Of a DNA stretch of 64,000 bases, positions 59,254-64,000 are shown one piece after another. Under the pieces are notes generated by a model that worked only from the letters and a program-made list of their open reading frames with translations, was not told where the DNA came from and searched no databases. How positions within the stretch are numbered: position 1 is the first letter of the stretch; each line of letters starts with the position of its first letter. A program made the translations under genes and the position numbers. The stretch lies in assembly GCA_015178975.1 (NCBI GenBank), contig WHVD01000003.1:1364001-1428000 (forward strand), in the 5' to 3' direction. The DNA is from Hysterangium stoloniferum. Its lineage: Eukaryota; Basidiomycota; Agaricomycetes; Hysterangiales; Hysterangiaceae.

Positions 59254-60103
59254 AAAACCTGACATCCCTCTAACTGAGCCCTGTTCCCATTATAGTCAAA
59301 TGAAGTCACGATTCAGACTCCACTCCCACTCCACTCCCATTATGGTTTTATGACCTGTCACAATTTGGACTCCACTCTGTTCCGTCCCATTCCTAACACC
59401 AAGTTTGGTGTTTACTTATCTCATTTTATATTTGCTAGTTTTGTTTTCATTATTACAGGATTTGGTATGTTATTCATTCCACAGTCTATATAGTCTGGCA
59501 GATATTGTACATACAATCCAGTCAGAAAATCAGTTTAGATTCTCCCCAGTAATCTTAGTATATTTTCTGCTCTAAATTCCTCTTTGAATTATACTGCTCT
59601 CACTAGTTGGAGCCCACAGGGTCCGATGCATCTATCACTCAACCTCCGACTTACATATCTATCTCAACTCCCTGACCTCTCAACCTATGACCTCTTGATC
59701 CACAAACTCTGCCCAGACTCCCTGGGATTCCCATCCGCCTGTTTGAAATTGGACAACATGATCTCGTGAGAGCACAGCCTATAAGCTGAAGCCAAGTCCT
59801 ACCGGCTTTCCCGCAGGTTTCTCTGGAAACCCTCTGTGTACACACCCTTAACACACTGCTATTGAGCAAACTGGCACTTTGGTGTCTAACTGGCACCTCA
59901 GCATTTGTGTTGGTGCTGACTTTGTCTGCAGTGGTGGCACGGCCTTTCAATGGTGGTGTGATTATGTAATCACATTCGCACCTGTATCTGTGTGTAGGTG
60001 CATATATGCACCTTATAAAATATAGAGAAAATATAGAAAAAATGTAGAAAAATATAATAAACTTAAATGGCAACCATATATTATATATATTGCCCTGACA
60101 TCA
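59254..60103 (-). mobile_element. Probable 3' LTR of the Ty3/gypsy element
   Basis: On the minus strand, a purine tract (AAGGAGGGGG, plus-strand 60104-60118) is followed by TGATGTCAGGGC at 60103, the expected order of polypurine tract and LTR start downstream of the integrase. The far end is not certain; CCTGACATC at 59256 could mirror the start. The stretch contains AAGCTGAAGCCAAGTCCT (near 59783), which is also present in family B LTRs. Confidence 0.5.
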
Positions 60104-60218
60104 CCCCCTCCTTAAGGCACATTGCCCTCAATGTGCTTGCCAGAGGTCCAAAGGGTTCCAGCCTGAGCCATAGTCTCTGTGAAGTTGATATAAGTTTGGA
60201 AAGGGAGTCTACTGAAGG

Positions 60219-60960
60219 TTAAAGCAAAGATCCTCCTAGGTGCAAATGGTGTTGGCTATGGAATTTCTCCACTAATTTTTTAGAGTTTCCAAGATTATCA
60301 GCAGGTTCCCATGTGCATTCCTCTTGAGGGTACCCTTTCCATTTCACCAGGTATTGTAATTTTCCCTTTGCCAATCTGCTATCTTTGATATATTCAACCT
60401 CCCATTCAGGAGTATTTCCCTCAATAATTGGAGGAGGCCTAACTGGAGGTATCCTCCCTTGAATTGTGTCCTCCTGGAAAGGCCTGAACTTGGCTACATT
60501 AAAGACTGGATGGATTTTCATGGAAGAAGGCAATTTCAACTCATAGGCATTTGGACCAATAACTTTGGTGATTTCAAATGGTCCATACTCTTGTCTTCTA
60601 ATTTTTTAGATGGCCTGTCTGTCTTAATGTCTCTGCCCTCTAACCATACTTTACCTCCTGCTTATAGATATCTGCCTCTTTTCTAGACTGGTCATAGTAC
60701 CTAGCCATATCATCAGCAGCCCTATGGAGTGCAGCTTCTGCTTCTTTCCTTGCCTCCTGCATGTCTTTAATAAATTGCTCCACAGATTTTATTTGGCTGC
60801 TTCTGAAAGGCTCAGTCCCCAATCTAGAATGCCTGCCATTATTCAGAATAAAAGGTGTCTGCCTAGTAGATGCTTAAACTCTGTTGTTATGGCAGAATTC
60901 TGCTAAAGACAACCATTCTGCCCAGTCATCCTGTCTATGATTCACAAAGAGTCTAAGGTA
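60219..60960 (-). pseudogene. Ty3/gypsy integrase relic with chromodomain (3' part of pol)
   Basis: Minus-strand reading gives [20 protein letters not shown], then LGTEPFRSSQ, MQEARKEAEAALHRAADDMA, and after several stops the end of a chromovirus integrase: SSMKIHPVFNVAKFRPF and the chromodomain EVEYIKDSRLAKGKLQYLVK with WKGYPQEECTWEPADNL. Such chromodomains steer integration to heterochromatin. Several in-frame stops (for example near 60870 and 60660-60600) show that it is dead. The upstream part of the same integrase lies at 62949-63124, separated by nested insertions. Confidence 0.85.
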
Positions 60961-60968
60961 TTGTTCTA

Positions 60969-61530
60969 CAGTGGGTCAAAAAACTGCCCCAATGTTTGTG
61001 CATTTTAGAAAGATTGATATTGTGTGAAGGAATGACATCAGCAAGAATTCTGAGAAATTCACATGATATACTAGAACATGTTGGCTATCTACCAATTTAA
61101 GAAATCATGTGATTCCGATCAAAACTCATTGCTCAATAAATCAAACAAAATAATTGCTCATTGGGGCAGTTTTTTCTCTATTATTTTACAATCTAATACT
61201 TTGTATGACGCCACTTTGCCTTTTAAACTGCCTGTATCCTCCTAGGCATGCTTTCTATTAGCTTCTGGAATATCCCTCGTGGTATTTCAGTTCACTCCTT
61301 TGCCGCCCTGTCCCATAATTCATGTACTCCTTTGGGTGGTATGTCATATTGTTGGAGTTTGGCCTTGAGGTGTTGCCAGAGGTGTTCAATGGGATTTAGA
61401 TCGGCAGGCCACTTCATAGGAATGATGTTATTGTCAGAAAACCATTGGTATGTCTTTTTTGAGATATGTTTTGGATCATTGTCCTGTTGGAAGTACCACT
61501 TATCCTCAGCCATCTCCAAACTTTCAATGC
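60969..61530 (-). mobile_element. Tc1/mariner element 2 (3' part)
   Basis: Its 3' terminus CAGTGGGTCAAAAAACTGCC at 60969 follows TA (60967-60968) inside the gypsy integrase. As in element 1, a second inverted copy of the end motif lies just after the transposase stop (near 61160-61178). The 5' part is lost where LTR A4 begins at 61531. Confidence 0.78.
61193..61530 (-). pseudogene. Tc1/mariner transposase relic 2
   Basis: The minus-strand frame reads MAEDKWYFQQDNDPKHISKK, SDNNIIPMKWPADLNPIEHL, then after a TGA ESMPRRIQAV, a TAA and KWRHTKY to the stop at 61193. The second Asp (QQDNDPKH) and the NPIE Glu of the DDE triad are visible. Two in-frame stops and loss of the N-terminus mark it as inactive. 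Confidence 0.82.
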
Positions 61531-62148
61531 TGTGAAGAGTGGTGGAAGTTCTAACTGTTCTATATATGAAGAATATTGACTTTTTAGGTATGACATGTAG
61601 TTGTATTGACTGTCTAAGTCTAATACACACTGAATGAGTATTGACTACTTAGTTCAATACATTTGAGCGAAGTAGCTATCTAAAGTAGAGTAGAGAGCTA
61701 AAACGAATAAAGGGAATCGACTGTTAGGTGCGATTCCGAAAGACTGCTCAAGTGTAGAAAGAGTAATGAGAGTTGAATAATAGAGTAGCGTGGATGTGGT
61801 CTGTGCAGATTGAGATATAGGTGGAGTTTTGGTACAGTTCGAAACTCTGATTGTGCAGATAGTTGAAGCCTGTCTGTGATGGTCAAGATGATACCCCAAT
61901 CACAACTTACGGGAAACTAACTGGGTGTGTGGTTGTGGGGTAAAAAGTGTCTGAGTTTTAACTATGGGTGCTAGAATACATAAGTCTGGCGTGTATGTGG
62001 CCACAAGAGTCGATGTACCGCATACATAGGTCATTGAACTAATTATAAGTGTATAATAAAATAGAGAGAGAATAGAAATAATAAAGGAAATATAGTATGA
62101 GCTCATCCAGACTATATTTCCTGAGTATATTTCACTGTACCTCTCACA
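61531..62148 (+). mobile_element. LTR, family A (copy A4), with unmatched flanks
   Basis: It runs from TGTGAAGAGTGGTGG to CCTCTCACA, 618 bases. The left flank AATGC lies in the Tc1 transposase and the right flank GGAAG lies in a family B LTR. The flanks belong to two different elements and share no duplication, as expected if two family A insertions recombined and the DNA between them was lost. Confidence 0.7.
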
Positions 62149-62948
62149 GGAAGGTTACGATTAGTTTGGAGGCCGTGAAATAACCAAGAGCAGGATTACA
62201 AGAAAAGGAAATAGTCCGAGGGTTACAAGTATATATAGACATATGTGAAACATAGAGTAGAACAGATCATCATAATAAAAAGGGACGTATCAGAGTTTAA
62301 CCAGATAGTATGAGTATATTTTGATGGGGGCGTAAATGGAGTTTGATCACCACGAAAGCATACATCAGCATCAGGGGTCTGATGGTTTCCGACATGGTGT
62401 GAAGGGTATGCATATATCATGATTGGACTGTGGAATAATACATATATTATAGTATTTTATTATTTAGTTCTTACTCTTTTTCCCTAACTCTCTATATCTT
62501 TCGAGCATACCCGTATTTCTTAGTTCGAAGTCTTGTGTATATCTATGGGCGCTCTCGGTGCTAAATATCAGACACACTTTAACCCAAGAACCACCACTCG
62601 TAAGACACAAACTAGGTCTACTACGAGCGGTGATCAGGGTAACGTGTCAGCTACCACATAGGTAGCATTATCCGAACTACTGAATACTTCTGGCCTCGAA
62701 CTGTAATAGTCGAGGCCTCCACTCGAACCATCGCACTCGTTGACTCCTTCGTCATCTTGTGCTCTTTCTCTCACTTTCTCTTATATTGCACCGAATAGGT
62801 CAATATCCTCCTCTTCTACTCATTTCTTCGTATATAGAACGGTCTGAACTTCTACCACTCTTCACACATGGTGACTTGAACACTAACTTGAAACATCAAT
62901 AGGTAGCGATAACCTAGGGGACCGTTGGGTTGTGACATGGTCGTAACA
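62149..62948 (+). mobile_element. Family B LTR, 3' part (copy B3), interrupted by solo LTR A3
   Basis: The text matches 54051-54379 of copy B2 (GGAAG..GATTAGTT..GGAGG through to GTCGTAACA). It is cut by LTR A3 at 62398-62866. Its right end at 62948 abuts the gypsy integrase relic; the left part has been lost at the A4 junction. Confidence 0.78.
62398..62866 (-). mobile_element. Solo LTR, family A (copy A3)
   Basis: A 469-base LTR reads TGTGAAGGGTATGC at the left and CCACTCTTCACA at the right. It has a perfect 5-base target duplication CATGG (62393-62397 and 62867-62871) within the family B LTR. This is the cleanest copy of the family and can serve as its reference. Confidence 0.92.
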
Positions 62949-63136
62949 ATCTGTAAGGGGAGACCATAGAGCTTCCATACATTGTCCCTATAGAGCCTGG
63001 CAATGCCTTCTGAAGTGATCTGGTCTGTAGTGGGTATGACATGAATCATTTTGCTAAGTCTATCCACCACTACCATGATGGCATGGTATCCTTGACTTTC
63101 TGGAAGTCCAGTAATCAGATCCATAGTGATGATTTC
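62949..63136 (-). pseudogene. Ty3/gypsy integrase core relic (upstream part)
   Basis: The minus-strand frame MDLITGLPESQGYHAIMVVV, DRLSKMIHVIPTTDQITSEG, IARLYRDNVWKLYGLPLQIV is the start of the retroviral-type integrase core with its first catalytic Asp (in VVVDR). It is cut at both ends by family B LTR sequence (62948 and 63137). With 60219-60960 it formed a single integrase. Confidence 0.82.
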
Positions 63137-63242
63137 TGTTAAGAACTGGAAACTGACTAATGTTGGTGGACTGATGGGGACTGATTGGAAGGACTTGGCT
63201 TCAGCTTATGTGCTGCGCCCTCGCTATTGTCCGTCAGGTGTC
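63137..63242 (+). mobile_element. Family B LTR, 5' part (copy B4), cut by a family C copy
   Basis: TGTTAAGAACTGGAAACTGA starts the copy and the text follows B2 for about 105 bases to GTGTC, where a family C-like start (TGTGATGTAT) takes over. Confidence 0.7.
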
Positions 63243-64000
63243 TGTGATGTATCAGCATCATATCATAATATCCTCTTAATTTTCTGTGGATTATTTAATA
63301 TTCTTTCGAATTTATTGTATTTTTATTATATTTTTATTGTGAAATATAGGCTCTATTCCTTTTAACTTCGCATAATAATAGCATATATGAACTCATATTA
63401 TGCTATTATATCTTAGTTAATTTATTATAATTTTTAACTAATTATTTATATTTTATTTACTTAGTTATTACCTTTCGGCACCTTGTGCAGCCTAGTTTGC
63501 GCATTTTTGGAGTCATGTGACTTATTACATAAGCCTCCAGTGTCGGGATGTCACAAAGGTCACGAATGTGACCACCCGAGTCACACAAGTCACGAATGTG
63601 ACTACCCGAGTCACACAAGTCACGAACGTGACTACCCGAGTCATTATTAGGTTCCGCCGACTCATCGTTTGCTCCCGTCCCGGGACCGCGGCCTTGAACC
63701 TTCATGTTCAAGCAAGATGTTAGAACCCTTGTCTCAGAGAAGGGAATCACATGTTAAACAAAGGGTAAATAATGAGTAGAATGTGAGGTCATTATGATCT
63801 CACTAATGACCTCATAAACTAAATAGTTAGCTAATCATTGAGTTAGCAAAATGTATATAAGGAGGGCTAAGTTTCCAATAAAACCAATCTTATCTCACAC
63901 ACATTTGCAGCACAGCACTAGCTTATCTAATCATCCTAAGGACAATAATAGCCTTAGTCTGATACACTCACTGCAAGCACCTACACTTGCAGCATCTTGA
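63243..64000 (+). mobile_element. Second family C copy (cut by window end)
   Basis: It starts TGTGATGTAT, close to TGTTATGTATT of the first copy, then is AT-rich, has a GTCAC-rich short tandem array (63559-63648), the identical 17-base TATA-like box at 63848-63864 and an A/C-rich leader. Order and spacing of parts parallel the copy at 55661-57941. No protein is encoded in the visible part. Confidence 0.6.
63559..63648 (+). repeat. Tandem array, about 3 x 30 bases, with small hairpins
   Basis: Each unit has GTCACGAATGTGAC (a GTCAC/GTGAC hairpin with a four-base loop), then TACCCGAGTCACACAA. The second unit is nearly identical to the first, and the third has GAAC in the loop and a degenerate end. 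The minus-strand frame across it is repeat-driven and not a gene. Confidence 0.85.

Noticed and set aside
63457-63750. Minus-strand frame with repeated DSGSHIRDLC
   Set aside because: The repeat is the 30-base tandem array read in a frame that happens to stay open; no start context or homology.

Overview
The window is a piece of a fungal nuclear genome, most likely a filamentous basidiomycete (Agaricomycetes type). Genes are split by many short introns of about 45-60 bases with GT..AG ends, are packed on both strands with short spacers, and encode a eukaryotic housekeeping set (Sec7 ARF-GEF, eRF3/Sup35, Sla1, Snf7, Mob1, CK2 beta, eL36, Argonaute). Splice models were built by hand from reading frame and family similarity. 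Nearly all of them close in frame over their whole length, which is the main support for the exon limits given.

Bases 1-50900 are the gene-rich part. Left to right: VID27 (3' part), a TRAPPC2L/Tca17 TRAPP subunit, deoxyhypusine synthase, prefoldin subunit 1, the giant Sec7 ARF-GEF, Sla1, Sup35/eRF3, Mob1, an Hsp31-like DJ-1 protein, a Nem1-like phosphatase, Snf7, ceramide synthase, a U1A/U2B''-type snRNP protein, an AlaX-type alanyl-tRNA editing protein, a RING protein, a doubtful small gene, a Tvp38/TMEM64 protein, ribosomal protein eL36, CK2 beta, a long coiled-coil protein, Argonaute, a fungal multi-pass membrane protein and a Kre9/Knh1-like GPI protein. Themes are membrane traffic (TRAPP, Sec7, Sla1, Snf7, Vid27, Tvp38), lipid metabolism (Nem1, ceramide synthase) and translation (DHS, Sup35, AlaX, eL36). 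Prefoldin 1/SEC7 and SLA1/SUP35 are divergent pairs with only about 80-90 bases between start codons.

Bases about 52300-64000 are a nest of transposable elements with no intact host gene. They include two Tc1/mariner elements with broken transposases, a degenerate Ty3/gypsy chromovirus integrase with a chromodomain, two families of solo LTRs (A, TGTGAAG..CTTCACA; B, TGTTAAG..GTAACA) and a third AT-rich family (C) carrying short tandem repeats. Five-base target duplications allow the order of insertions to be worked out. Two inverted family B LTRs have exchanged their target-duplication partners, which shows that the segment between them was inverted. The family C copy carries a perfect array of 21 x 19 bases preceded by a perfect dyad.

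The Argonaute gene has 29 exons, several microexons and one apparent GC-AG intron. It keeps a DEDD catalytic set and lies about 7 kb from the transposon nest. No CRISPR array, rRNA or convincing tRNA was seen.
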